NCBI RefSeq assembly: GCF_008369295.1
Contig: NZ_VOBG01000024.1
Span: 1-64,000 of the forward strand
DNA from: Pseudomonas sp. ANT_H4
GTDB lineage: Bacteria; Pseudomonadota; Gammaproteobacteria; Pseudomonadales; Pseudomonadaceae
DNA length: 64,000 nt
Reading direction: 5' to 3'
Positions within the stretch are counted from its first letter, which is position 1. Each line of letters begins with the position of its first letter. Below are positions 1 through 8,526 of this stretch, one piece after another. The position numbers and the translations under genes were made by a program. The notes under the pieces were generated by a model. That model made no database searches and was not told where the DNA came from. It saw only the letters and a list, made by a program, of their open reading frames with translations.

Positions 1-605
1 CACTCCGGCATTGCTCCGTGGGCCGCCGCGATGGGCCATCCTTGGCCCAGCGCGGCTAAACCGGCGTCCTGCCGGTTTACCCACGGATCAATACCTGCGT
101 TCAGCCATCGTGGTTAACGGGGCGCCTTAGATCAAAATCAAAAGCAAAAGCACGGCGGCCTGGTAGCCGACCTGAGTGGTGAAAAGCAAGAGCGGATCTA
201 CTGCCCACTACTGTAGGAGCGAGTTTGCTCGCGATGGTCGTTAACGATGACGCTGGCTTCCTGAATCACCGCGGTGCCCTCAGGTTCTTCGCGAGCAAGA
301 ACTAGGCGTCCCCCTCGCTCCTACAGAAAAACGAATGGCTCTTGATCTGCCTGCCCATAAAACCAGAGGCCGAACGCAGGTGTTGCGCAGTGGGTAAACC
401 GGCAAGGATGCCGGTTTAGCCGCGCTGGGCCAGGGATGGCCCATCGCGGCGACCCACGGAGCAATGCCGGAGTGAGGGCACGCCGAGCCTAGGCGAGGCG
501 CCGATAGGTAGGGCAGGAGCGCTTTGCTTACTTTCGCGCTTTTCGAAAGTGAGTCGCTGTAAGAGCGAAACCGCCAGCAGCCGTTACCGCAGCAACGGAT
601 ATGTA
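1..605. repeat. Dispersed repeat with long terminal inverted repeats, copy A (left end cut)
   Basis: This stretch has no convincing gene. Bases about 5-85 reappear inverted at about 393-475 (both arms carry GGCATTGCTCCGTGGG and GATGGGCCATC), so the unit has arms of roughly 80 bp or more. Its core (ACGGCGGCCTGGTAGCCGAC and flanks) and right arm are repeated in the same orientation at 16095-16623. The right end at about 605 (ACGGATATGTACTC) matches the right end of that second copy. The left end lies beyond the window. Known background: fluorescent pseudomonads carry large families of dispersed non-coding repeats. That this belongs to one, probably a non-autonomous MITE-like element, is inference. 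Confidence 0.75.
213..324. repeat. REP pair in inverted orientation (REPIN-like) nested in the larger repeat
   Basis: GTAGGAGCGAGTTTGCTCGCGA at the left faces the inverted CTCGCTCCTAC at 314-324, with TCGCGAGCAAG between them. This is the usual Pseudomonas REP core in a head-to-head pair. The second copy of the host repeat carries a single REP at the equivalent place (from 16358). Confidence 0.65.
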
Positions 606-660
606 CTCATCGCCCCCTGGGGCCTGCCCCCAGCCATCAGCAACCTCAAGAGATGTGTAG

Positions 661-687
661 CCATCGCAGGCAAGCCCGGCTCCCACA
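661..687. repeat. Single REP-like sequence
   Basis: CCATCGCAGGCAAGCCCGGC followed by TCCCACA matches the common Pseudomonas REP consensus (ATCGCNGGCAAGCCNGCTCCCAC). It lies about 20 bp past the stop codon of the 706-1638 gene and may help terminate or stabilise that transcript. Confidence 0.55.
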
Positions 688-705
688 GGGGTCCATGTGG
701 TGTGT

Positions 706-1638
706 TTAGTAACCGCGCTCGAAACTCACTTCCCCACGCAACACTTCTTGAGCCTGATACTTGCGCAGGTTCTCGACAAACAACTCCACCATCATCTTCG
801 GCGAAGTCGGCGCCGAGCTATGGCCGGTCAACAACAAGCCCCAGGCGGTCCAGAACGGATGGCGCTGGGGCAACGGCTCTTGACGGCAAACGTCGATCAC
901 CGCACCAGCCAAATGCCCTTCTTTCAGGGCTTCCACCAGATCGGCATCCACCACGGCAACACCACGGCCGACGTTGATAAATACCCCGGTAGGCTTGAAC
1001 TGCTTGAACAGCGCCGCGTCGTACAGGTCGTGGGTGTTCGCGGTGTTAGGCAGCAGGTTGACCACGTAGTCCACCTCCCCCACCAGCCGGTTTAGTTGAT
1101 CCAGCCCGGCCACTTCGATAAACGGCGCCTGCTCCCGTGCTTCGCTGGCGATGCCATACAGCTCCACGCCAAACGGCAAGAGAAACTGCGCCACGCTGCG
1201 GCCGATATCGCCGGTGCCGACAATCAGCACCTTGCGCCCAGCCAGGCTCTGGCCCATGCGGTTGTCCCATTTGCGCTCGACCTGGCTAACCAGCCGTGCC
1301 AGCACTTCGCGCTCGTGACCCAACATGTAAGTCAGCACGTACTCGGCCATCACCTGGCCAAAAATCCCTACGGCGCGGGTCAAGCGATAGTCCCGTGGCA
1401 AGCCTTCGGCCAGCAGCGGCGTGACGCCGGCCCAGGTCGATTGCAGCCATGCAGGATGATTGCCCTGGCGCAGCAGGGTCGCCAGCAGGTCCGGCTGGCC
1501 GAGCCATACCGGGCAATCGGCGGCCAGGCTCGACAGTTCGGCCGAGTCGCCGCTGGTCATCACTTCCAGGTCCGGCGCCGCTTCGCGCAACAGTCGGGCG
1601 TACAGCGGGTGATCGTGTTCAGCAATCAGAACGCGCAT
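706..1638 (-). CDS. ghrA: Glyoxylate/hydroxypyruvate reductase A-like D-2-hydroxyacid dehydrogenase
   Basis: A 310-aa cytosolic NAD(P)H-dependent 2-hydroxyacid dehydrogenase, predicted to reduce glyoxylate to glycolate and hydroxypyruvate to glycerate. The Rossmann motif GTGDIG is at residues 141-146. The catalytic triad of the family is visible as Arg225 (NVGRG), Glu254 (RQEPLP) and His273 (GHSSAPTSP). The length fits the GhrA subfamily (about 310 aa). It is a single gene, followed downstream by a REP sequence and separated by about 120 bp from the rnd-ycgL pair. The family is very clear; the exact 2-keto acid substrate is inferred from overall resemblance to GhrA. Confidence 0.88.
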   Translation of the reverse strand: MRVLIAEHDHPLYARLLREAAPDLEVMTSGDSAELSSLAADCPVWLGQPDLLATLLRQGNHPAWLQSTWAGVTPLLAEGLPRDYRLTRAVGIFGQVMAEYVLTYMLGHEREVLARLVSQVERKWDNRMGQSLAGRKVLIVGTGDIGRSVAQFLLPFGVELYGIASEAREQAPFIEVAGLDQLNRLVGEVDYVVNLLPNTANTHDLYDAALFKQFKPTGVFINVGRGVAVVDADLVEALKEGHLAGAVIDVCRQEPLPQRHPFWTAWGLLLTGHSSAPTSPKMMVELFVENLRKYQAQEVLRGEVSFERGY

Positions 1639-1760
1639 GGTTCAAACCTTTCAAAAACAGTGCAGGCGGGGCCACAGGCGCAGTTCGCTGCATTCCTCGG
1701 GGCCACTGCCAGATAATTCGATTTCATTTATGAACGTGCCCCATACAGGGCACTTACCCA

Positions 1761-2054
1761 TCACAGCGGGTCATTGCGGCGCAGCAGCTCTTCGGGCAAG
1801 TGTTCGATGTACTCGTCCTCGGCCGGCGGCATTTGCAGGTGATAGCCCTGCTTGTCGAGGTTTTCCAGAACCGCGACGATGTCCTCGCGAGACAGCTTGC
1901 GCTCGGGGCTCAACACCAGGTCAAAGGCGTGATGGGGCTTGCCGAACGCCGCCAGCAGGCTTTCCGGGACACGCTCCAGGGCATCGCTTTTCAGCACATA
2001 GAGGTACATTTCGTTGCGTTTGAGGCTGCGATAGATGGAGCAAATACGTTTCAA
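1761..2054 (-). CDS. ycgL: YcgL domain protein
   Basis: A 97-aa protein with the conserved N-terminal block CSIYRSLKRNEMYLYV and the LVLSPERKLSREDI segment of the YcgL family, a small alpha/beta fold found in gammaproteobacteria with no settled function. Its ATG overlaps the stop codon of rnd (ATGA, 2051-2054), so it is translationally coupled to RNase D. This rnd-ycgL pairing is standard in Pseudomonas. Confidence 0.9.
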   Translation of the reverse strand: MKRICSIYRSLKRNEMYLYVLKSDALERVPESLLAAFGKPHHAFDLVLSPERKLSREDIVAVLENLDKQGYHLQMPPAEDEYIEHLPEELLRRNDPL

Positions 2055-3184
2055 GGCTGTTCTCCGGCAGTGGCCAGGCTGTCCAGCAGCGCCTGGCCCA
2101 TCAGCTCGCGGCGCCAGCCACGCAGCGAGTCAGGCAATTGGTAAGGGCCCTCGGGGTAGCCACTCTTGACCAGCGCTTCGAGGGTTTTCTTGCGCAGCAT
2201 CAGTTCCGGCGCCATGTCCAGGCGTTCGGCGAACGTCTGGCCGAGGGCGCGCAGTTGCTTGATCAACACAGCGGCGTCAACCGGCAACGGCTCGGCAACG
2301 GCCGGTGGCCATTGGTCCATGGATACGCTACCGGCGCACTTGATCAGGTCCAGCAAAAACTCGCCGTCATGGCGCACGGTGCGCGGGTGCATGTCTTCGA
2401 TTTTACCCAAGGCGCTGAGGTTATCCGGCTGGGATTTGGCCAGGGGCCATAACGAGTGTTCGCGAATGATGCGGTTACGCGGCAGGTCACGGGCGCGGGC
2501 TTGCTGCTCACGCCAGGCGCACAGTTCACGCAACACAACGAGCTGGGCGCGGGAAAGTTTCCAGGCCAGCTTGGCGTCGCGGTACACCTCGAACGGGTCG
2601 ACTTCACGGCGCAGGTTGGCGACCAGTTCGGCGCCATCGTCCACAACCCAGGCGTACCTCTCGTCAGACAGCCGTGGGCGCAGGCGTATGTAGACCTGCG
2701 CCAGGTGCACGGCGTCTTCGGCGGCGTAGCTGATTTGTGTCTCGGACAGTGGCCGCTGCAGCCAGTCGGAGCGGGTCTCGCCCTTGGGCAGGTCGATATC
2801 GAGCACGGCTTGCACCAGACGCGAGTAACCCATGGAAAAGCCCAGGTTCAGGTAGGCGGCTGCCAGTTGGGTGTCGAACAATGGCGCCGGCAGGCTGCCG
2901 GTCAAACGCAGCAGCACTTCCAGGTCTTCGCTGCAGGCATGCACCACCTTGATCACCGCAGGGTTTTCCAGCAAGGAGGCCAAGGGTTGCCAGTTATCGA
3001 TGGTCAGGGGGTCGATCAGATAAGCGCGTACGCCATCACCAATCTGGATCAGCCCGGCGATGGGATAAAAAGTGTCGACCCGCATGAATTCGGTGTCGAG
3101 GGCGACGAATGGCAACTGCTGCCATTCGGCGCAATGCTGGCCGAGGCTATCGTTGTCGCAGATCCAGTGAATATCGATGGCCAC
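2051..3184 (-). CDS. rnd: Ribonuclease D
   Basis: A 377-aa 3'-5' exoribonuclease of the DEDD family, which trims tRNA precursors and other stable RNAs in the cytosol. The exonuclease I motif (ALDTEFMR) supplies Asp30 and Glu32. Exo II is seen in the VVHACSEDLEVL segment and Exo III in the SYAAEDAVHLAQVY segment (Y-x3-D). An HRDC helical domain follows from about residue 210. The length matches E. coli RNase D (375 aa). It is the first gene of a two-gene operon with ycgL. Confidence 0.95.
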   Translation of the reverse strand: MAIDIHWICDNDSLGQHCAEWQQLPFVALDTEFMRVDTFYPIAGLIQIGDGVRAYLIDPLTIDNWQPLASLLENPAVIKVVHACSEDLEVLLRLTGSLPAPLFDTQLAAAYLNLGFSMGYSRLVQAVLDIDLPKGETRSDWLQRPLSETQISYAAEDAVHLAQVYIRLRPRLSDERYAWVVDDGAELVANLRREVDPFEVYRDAKLAWKLSRAQLVVLRELCAWREQQARARDLPRNRIIREHSLWPLAKSQPDNLSALGKIEDMHPRTVRHDGEFLLDLIKCAGSVSMDQWPPAVAEPLPVDAAVLIKQLRALGQTFAERLDMAPELMLRKKTLEALVKSGYPEGPYQLPDSLRGWRRELMGQALLDSLATAGEQP

Positions 3185-3306
3185 ACGGCTCTCCCTTGAA
3201 GAATGGCGCGCAGTATATATCGCTAAAGGGATTTGCGAGCATTCGCAGTGTACCCGCCGTCATGAAAACTCTGACAGGTGCCGAAGAATAGTCCGACAGC
3301 TAAGGG

Positions 3307-3981
3307 TTATCCTCTTTTACGCAGCACGTAAACCCGCCACAGGGCTGAGCCGGGCATGAACTCTTGCTGGTTGAGGATCTTGAAACCGGCCTGTTTGAAC
3401 TCGGCTTCCACCTCGGCCCGATGGATGACCGGCGGTAGCCCGACCTCCTGCGATAGCCCTGGTGATGGCCCCTGCGCTGCACGGTGGCGGCTATCGCTGT
3501 TGACCGAGACGATCACCGTGTCGCGACTGACCCGGTGAAATTCGCGCAACAGCGCCAGCCTGGCCTCGGCACCGGGCACATGACGAAACAACTCCAGGCA
3601 AAAAATGCAGTCCACGGCGTTGGCCGACAGACCGATATTGAACGCCGAGCCCTGGAAGGTCTTCACCCGCCGCAGAAGTACCGCACCATGGTGGGTCTGG
3701 GCGTGGTCGAGCATGGCCTGGGAGTTGTCCGACGCGAGGATCACCCGGTTGCCGTGTTCGGCCAACACCGGCCAGAAACGCCCCGAGCCGCAGGCCAGGT
3801 CCAGCACCAGGCCCGGCTCCCCCGCCACTTTCAAAGCCTGGCGCACCAGGCGCTCATCACGCCACAACCACAAACGCCGCAGCAGACCCGGTGGGCGCGT
3901 GTCTCCACAGACCTGGGCATGCTCACGGCCGCAGCGCTCGGCGAATTCAGTCTCGATGGACGAAGGGGTGTGCGACGACAT
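3307..3981 (-). CDS. Class I SAM-dependent methyltransferase
   Basis: A 224-aa protein with methyltransferase motif I VLDLACGSGRFWP at residues 59-71, an acidic end of beta-2 (ILASDNSQAML) and a motif IV-like stretch (VDCIFCLELFRHV). The fold is a Rossmann-like SAM-binding domain without extra domains. No substrate-specific motif is recognised, so the methyl acceptor is unknown. It stands alone between rnd and a glutamine-synthetase-like gene. Confidence 0.8.
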   Translation of the reverse strand: MSSHTPSSIETEFAERCGREHAQVCGDTRPPGLLRRLWLWRDERLVRQALKVAGEPGLVLDLACGSGRFWPVLAEHGNRVILASDNSQAMLDHAQTHHGAVLLRRVKTFQGSAFNIGLSANAVDCIFCLELFRHVPGAEARLALLREFHRVSRDTVIVSVNSDSRHRAAQGPSPGLSQEVGLPPVIHRAEVEAEFKQAGFKILNQQEFMPGSALWRVYVLRKRG

Positions 3982-4088
3982 CAGCGGGCTCTTGTGGATG
4001 AATCGGTGTCAAACGACCTTGGATTCACAGCTTAACCAGCGCCTCGTGAAAAAAAGGTCGAAGGATTCACCGCCCATCACTGACTCGA

Positions 4089-5483
4089 TCAGGCTTGATG
4101 CAGGTACCAGCGCCAGTCCTGCTCGCCCACCTCGCCCATAAACTGTCGATATTCGGCACGTTTGACGGCCAGGTACACGCCCAGAAACTCGCTGCCAAAG
4201 GCTTCCCGAGCCCAGGCTGAACCTTCAAGGGCGCGCAAGGTGGTCAGCCAGTCAGTGGGCAGCAACTCCTTGGCCTGGGCATAGCCGTTGCCTTCTACCG
4301 GAACGCCGGGATCGCGCTGCTCGCGGATACCGCGATGAATGCCAGCCAGGATGGCCGCTGCCGCCAGGTACGGGTTGGCGTCGGCGCCGCAGATCCGGTG
4401 TTCGATATGCCGGGAAAACGCCGGGCCGCCGGGCACCCGCAGGCTTACGGTGCGGTTGTCGACGCCCCAGGTCGCCGCCAGCGGGGCGTAGCTGTTGGTC
4501 TGGAAACGCCGGTAGGAGTTGGCGTTGGGGCAGAACATCAGTAATGAATCGAGCAAGGTGCTGAGCATGCCGCCTACCGCCTGGCGCAGCAGCGGCGTGC
4601 CATCGGGCGCTTCGCTGGCGAACAGATTGTTGCCCTGCGCGTCCGCCAGGCTGACGTGCATGTGCATGCCGGTACCTGCCAGATCATCGAAGGGTTTGGC
4701 CATGAAGCAAGCCGTCATCGCGTGTTTGTGAGCCACACCCTTGACCAGGCGCTTGTAGCGCACAGCCTCGTCCATGGCCTGCAAGGCATCGCTGCGGTGC
4801 TCCAGGGTAATTTCCACCTGCCCCGGCGCATATTCGGAAATCGCCGTGCGCGCAGGAATCCCCTGCAGTTTGCAGGCACTGTACAAGTCAGCAAGAAACG
4901 GTTCGATCTGCTCCAGCTCACGCAAACCGTAAACCTGGGTCGAGCGCGGACGGCCGCCGTCGACATCCCGCGCCGGTTGCGGGCGACCGTTGCTGTCGGG
5001 CTTCTGGTCGAGCAAGTAGAACTCCAGCTCCGCCGCCATCACCGGGTAGTAACCGTCAGCCTTGAGCCCATCGATGACCTTGGCCAGCAAGTGCCGCGGA
5101 TCAGCCACGGTGGCCGGCATGCCTTCCTCGGGGTGCATGCTGACCTGCACCGCCGCCGTCGGAATCAACCGCCATGGCATGCGCTGCAAACTGCCGCTGA
5201 CCGGGTAGGCGCGGCAATCGATATCCCCCACTTCCCAGACCAGCCCGGAGTTTTCCACATCGTCGCCATTGATGGTCAGGCCGAGGATGGTGCTGGGCAG
5301 TGGGCGACCGCTTTGGTAGACCGCCAGCAACTCATCGCGGTGCAGCAACTTGCCACGCGGTACGCCGTTGTTGTCGAGGATGAACAGTTCGAACATCTCG
5401 ATATCCGGGTTCAATTCCAGGAAGGATTGGGCTTCGTGCAGGGAGGCAAAGGCGGTGGGGGCAACACTCATGGGATTTCTCAT
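4089..5483 (-). CDS. Glutamine synthetase family protein (gamma-glutamylpolyamine synthetase-like)
   Basis: A 464-aa type I glutamine-synthetase fold enzyme. Visible landmarks are the metal-binding ELEFYLL segment, the GTGMHMHVSL motif, the substrate-binding NSYRRF motif and the RHIEHRICGADANPYL block near the C-terminus. The sequence resembles PuuA/SpuI-type gamma-glutamyl ligases of polyamine catabolism more than the nitrogen-assimilation GlnA, which would carry a conserved C-terminal adenylylation Tyr block. ATG codons at 5483 and 5471 are both possible; the second (MSVAPTAF) gives the N-terminus expected for relatives. Substrate assignment is inference. Confidence 0.85.
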   Translation of the reverse strand: MRNPMSVAPTAFASLHEAQSFLELNPDIEMFELFILDNNGVPRGKLLHRDELLAVYQSGRPLPSTILGLTINGDDVENSGLVWEVGDIDCRAYPVSGSLQRMPWRLIPTAAVQVSMHPEEGMPATVADPRHLLAKVIDGLKADGYYPVMAAELEFYLLDQKPDSNGRPQPARDVDGGRPRSTQVYGLRELEQIEPFLADLYSACKLQGIPARTAISEYAPGQVEITLEHRSDALQAMDEAVRYKRLVKGVAHKHAMTACFMAKPFDDLAGTGMHMHVSLADAQGNNLFASEAPDGTPLLRQAVGGMLSTLLDSLLMFCPNANSYRRFQTNSYAPLAATWGVDNRTVSLRVPGGPAFSRHIEHRICGADANPYLAAAAILAGIHRGIREQRDPGVPVEGNGYAQAKELLPTDWLTTLRALEGSAWAREAFGSEFLGVYLAVKRAEYRQFMGEVGEQDWRWYLHQA

Positions 5484-5788
5484 AGGTTAGCGTCAGGCAA
5501 GCGCACAGGCGCTGCCGGTCAGATGCGCACTGTCTCGCGGCATCCATGGGAGCAATCAACGCAGGGGAGAAATATCCGGTGGGCGCGCATGGCGGCAGTG
5601 CCATAGCGCCCAGAAGGCCAGTTCAGAAGGGAGTGCATCGGCGGTGATTCCCCGACGGGCCGAGCAACTTGACACTGTTGTGCCAGGCGAAGTCTCGGGG
5701 TGAGTGTCGGGCGAACCATCCATATGAGGATCACAGTAAAGAGATACCCAGCAGCGTCACATGGCAGGTCAGGTGGTTAAATTCAGTC

Positions 5789-5817
5789 TTGACGGAGTTT
5801 AGTTGCGGCGTTACTAA
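5789..5817 (+). promoter_or_regulatory. Candidate sigma-70 promoter with overlapping operator, upstream of the pheC-like gene
   Basis: TTGACG (5789-5794) and TACTAA (5812-5817) are separated by exactly 17 bp. A 6-bp inverted repeat TTTAGT/ACTAAA (5798-5803 and 5813-5818) lies across the spacer and -10 box, where a repressor could bind. The gene at 5898 would have an 80-nt leader. The rest of the 5484-5897 gap shows nothing else that can be named. Confidence 0.45.
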
Positions 5818-5897
5818 ACATTCAGGACGCCTTGCCAGTCGCCCCGGCAGGTGGAAATAATAGCCGCCCCTGATCATGCCCCCAAGGACTCGACTGC

Positions 5898-6677
5898 ATG
5901 AAAGCCCTTCCAGCACTGTGCATCATGGCGAGCCTGGCGACACCTGCCTTGGCCGACACCCAACCGTCATCGCGCCTGGACGAGGTTATCCAGCGCGGCC
6001 AACTGACCGTCTGCACCACCGGTGACTACAAGCCCTACACCTATTTGCGCCAGGACGGCAGCTACGAAGGCATCGACATCGCCATGGCGCAGTCACTGGC
6101 CAAGAGCCTCAACGTGCAGATCAAGTGGGTGCCGACCACCTGGAAAACCCTGATGCCGGACTTCCTGGCCCAGCGCTGCGACATCGCCGTCGGCGGTATT
6201 TCCGTGTCCCTGGAGCGGCAGAAAAAAGCCTTTTTCAGCCAGCCACTGGGGGTCGACGGCAAGATCCCGCTGGTGCGCTGCGCCGATGTGCAGCGTTACC
6301 AGACCGTCGAGCAGATCAACCAGGCGCAGGTGCGGGTGATCGAGCCGGCGGGCGGCACCAACGAAGTCTTCGCCCGCGCCCATCTGGGCAAGGCGCAACT
6401 GACGCTGTTCCCGGACAACGTAACGATTTTCGAAGAACTGCTGGCCAACAAGGCCGACGTGATGATCACTGACGCCAGCGAGGCGCGGTTCCAGCAAAAG
6501 CTCAAGCCGGGACTGTGTGCCGTCAACCCCGAACGCTATATGCAATACAGCGAGAAAGCCTTTTTACTGCCTCGCGACGATGTGGCCTGGAAGAGCTACG
6601 TAGACCAGTGGCTGCACCTGAGCACCGTCACTGGCATCTACGAAGGCATCGTCAACCAATGGCTGGCGGCGCCTTGA
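5898..6677 (+). CDS. pheC: Periplasmic cyclohexadienyl dehydratase-like protein (PheC family)
   Basis: A 259-aa protein with a signal peptide (cut expected after PALA, residue 19) and a type II periplasmic binding fold. The segments TTGDYKPYTYL, CDIAVGGISVSLERQKKAFFS, EPAGGTNEVFARAHL and NVTIFEELLANKADVMITDASEAR closely follow Pseudomonas PheC, the periplasmic enzyme that dehydrates/decarboxylates prephenate or arogenate towards phenylpyruvate or phenylalanine. The catalytic role is inferred from family resemblance; a plain amino-acid-binding protein is the alternative. Its 3' end overlaps the 3' end of the convergent cynR remnant by 26 bp. Confidence 0.75.
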   Translation: MKALPALCIMASLATPALADTQPSSRLDEVIQRGQLTVCTTGDYKPYTYLRQDGSYEGIDIAMAQSLAKSLNVQIKWVPTTWKTLMPDFLAQRCDIAVGGISVSLERQKKAFFSQPLGVDGKIPLVRCADVQRYQTVEQINQAQVRVIEPAGGTNEVFARAHLGKAQLTLFPDNVTIFEELLANKADVMITDASEARFQQKLKPGLCAVNPERYMQYSEKAFLLPRDDVAWKSYVDQWLHLSTVTGIYEGIVNQWLAAP

Positions 6678-7488
6678 TCAACTCAACGAAGGCCATGCAC
6701 GCGGCGCTGCGGTAGGCGCCCTTGCGGCTGAGCAAGGCGGCCGTGCGCTGGGGCAAGGGCGGGCGAATCTGAACGGCGTGCAAGCCCGCCTGAGCACGGG
6801 TAACCGCACTGGGCAGAATGGTCGCCAGTTGAGTGCTGCGTACAATTTCGATGATGGCGCTGATGGAATTGGCTTCCATGGTGATCTGCGGTTTTACGTC
6901 CAGCCCTCGGCAATAGTCGTCAATGTAACGGCGGGTGGCGAAGTCTGAGTTCAGCATCACCAGCGGCTGCTGTTTGAAGTCAGCAAGCTTGAGCCACTGT
7001 TTTCGGCTCAAGGTCGGATGGGCGGCACTGGCCACGAGGCTCAACTCTTCGACAAACAGCCCCTGGCACTCGATATCCGGTAAATGCTCGCCGGTAAACC
7101 CGATGCCGATGTCCAACAAATCCTGCGCCAATGCCGCCTCGATACGGTCCTGAGTCATCTCCTCGATCGTCAAGGTAATCGCTGGATACAGGCTGTTAAA
7201 CCGCGCCAGCAGTGGGCCCGTCAGGTAAGCGGTAAAGGTCGGAGTCATTGCCAGGCGCAAGCTGCTTCGGCTCAAGTCCTGCACGTCATGCATCGCCCGC
7301 GTACCCGCCTGCAAATCCTGCAACGCCAGCCTGGCAAAGCGCACGTAAGCCTCCCCGGCATCGGTCAGCCGCACGCTGCGACCTGCGCGGTCCAGCAGTG
7401 GCGCGCCCAAGGTGTCTTCCAGTTGTTTGATCTGCTGGGACAAGGTCGGCTGCGACACATGCAAGGCTTCGGCGGCTCGGGTGAAGTT
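6652..7488 (-). pseudogene. cynR: cynR, LysR-type cyanate regulator, 5' end deleted
   Basis: From NFTRAAEALHVSQPTLSQQIKQLE onwards this is a CynR-like LysR regulator with a complete effector domain. CynR normally begins with about 15 residues (start Met plus the first helix of the HTH) before NFTRAAEAL, and those are absent. The frame instead runs on into antisense of carbonic anhydrase sequence, so the upstream residues of the open frame (up to 7653) are not genuine. The break is at about 7488/7489, next to the cynT remnant. Without its start codon, promoter and complete HTH it is probably non-functional, unless the chimeric frame is expressed. Confidence 0.75.
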
Positions 7489-7489
7489 G

Positions 7490-7899
7490 CAGTGGCCGTG
7501 CTGGGCGTGAGCGACATTGTCATTTGCGGTCATTCCGACTGCGGCGCGATGACCGCCACTTCTACCTGCAAATGCCTGGACCACCTGCCCGCCGTGGCCA
7601 ATTGGTTGCGTCACGCCGAGTCGGCCAAGGTCATCAATGCCTCCCGTACCCATGCCACGGACGCGGCGCGGCTGGATTCACTGGTACGGGAAAACGTGGT
7701 CGCACAACTGGCCAATCTCAAGACTCACCCTTCGGTGGCCCTGGCGCTGGAGCAGGGCCGACTGAACCTGCACGGCTGGGTCTATGACATCGAAAGCGGC
7801 AGCATCGCCGCCCTGGATGGCGCTACCAACCGCTTTATTTCCCTGATCGACCACCCGCAGACCCGCGCAGTCTCAACCACTGCGCAGCACGGTGCCTGA
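7490..7899 (+). pseudogene. cynT: cynT, beta-carbonic anhydrase, N-terminal two-fifths deleted
   Basis: The frame opens abruptly at AVAVLGVSDIVICGHSDCGAM, which corresponds to the middle of a beta-carbonic anhydrase. The second zinc-ligand block (CGHSDCGA, His and Cys) and the whole C-terminal half (LVRENVVAQLANLKTHP, GRLNLHGWVYDIESG) are intact. The N-terminal 85-90 residues, including the first zinc ligand block CSDSR, are missing. No start codon with a ribosome site fits. CynT normally supplies bicarbonate for cyanase, so its loss should affect the pathway even though cynS downstream is whole. Confidence 0.8.
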
Positions 7900-7928
7900 A
7901 CCCTGTTTTCACCCACGAGGAAATCATC

Positions 7929-8399
7929 ATGCTGCAATCCCAATTTGCTCAAGCTCCACGCCTGGCCCTGGCCGACACCATCATCGATATCAAGGCCCGC
8001 AAAAACCTGTCCTGGCAGGACCTTACCGAAGGTACCGGCCTGAGCCTGGCCTTCGTCACTGCCGCCCTGCTCGGCCAGCACCCGCTGCCCAAGGACGCCG
8101 CTGACGTAGTTTGCGAAAAACTCGGCCTGGACCAGGACGCCAGCCGCCTGCTGCAAAGCGTACCCTTGCGTGGCAGCATCCCCGGTGGCATTCCCAGCGA
8201 CCCGGCGGTGTACCGCTTTTATGAAATGCTTCAGGTTTATGGCTCGACCCTCAAGGCCCTGGTTCACGAGCAGTTTGGCGACGGCATCATCAGCGCCATC
8301 AACTTCAAGCTGGACATCAAGAAGGTCGACGATCCGGACGGTGGTTCCCGTGCAGTGATTACGCTGGATGGCAAGTACTTGCCGACCAAGCCGTTCTGA
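7929..8399 (+). CDS. cynS: Cyanate hydratase (cyanase)
   Basis: A 156-aa cytosolic enzyme converting cyanate and bicarbonate to carbamate and CO2, which yields ammonia. The length equals E. coli CynS and the catalytic residues fall at identical numbers: Arg96 and Glu99 (YRFYEML) and Ser122 (GIISAINFKLDIKKV). The N-terminal helical domain (ARKNLSWQDLTEGTGLS) is complete. The start has a good ribosome site (ACGAGGAAATCATC before ATG). It lies 29 bp after the cynT remnant, and the deletion there removed the native cynR-cynT promoter region, so transcription may depend on a new promoter. Confidence 0.96.
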   Translation: MLQSQFAQAPRLALADTIIDIKARKNLSWQDLTEGTGLSLAFVTAALLGQHPLPKDAADVVCEKLGLDQDASRLLQSVPLRGSIPGGIPSDPAVYRFYEMLQVYGSTLKALVHEQFGDGIISAINFKLDIKKVDDPDGGSRAVITLDGKYLPTKPF

Positions 8400-8526
8400 C
8401 CCCATGACCTGTTCTGCGCAGGAGTCCGCTTGCCGGCTCTTGCATGTTTGCGTGTGCCCTGTGAATGTTCCTGCATTGGCTGCAGCCGTCTAAGCTTGCA
8501 GCACCAACAAGAACGAGGGATGGGCA

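Noticed and set aside
7489..7653. N-terminal 55 residues of the cynR open frame as a genuine fusion
   Set aside because: They are the antisense of conserved cynT sequence, so the frame is an accident of the deletion.
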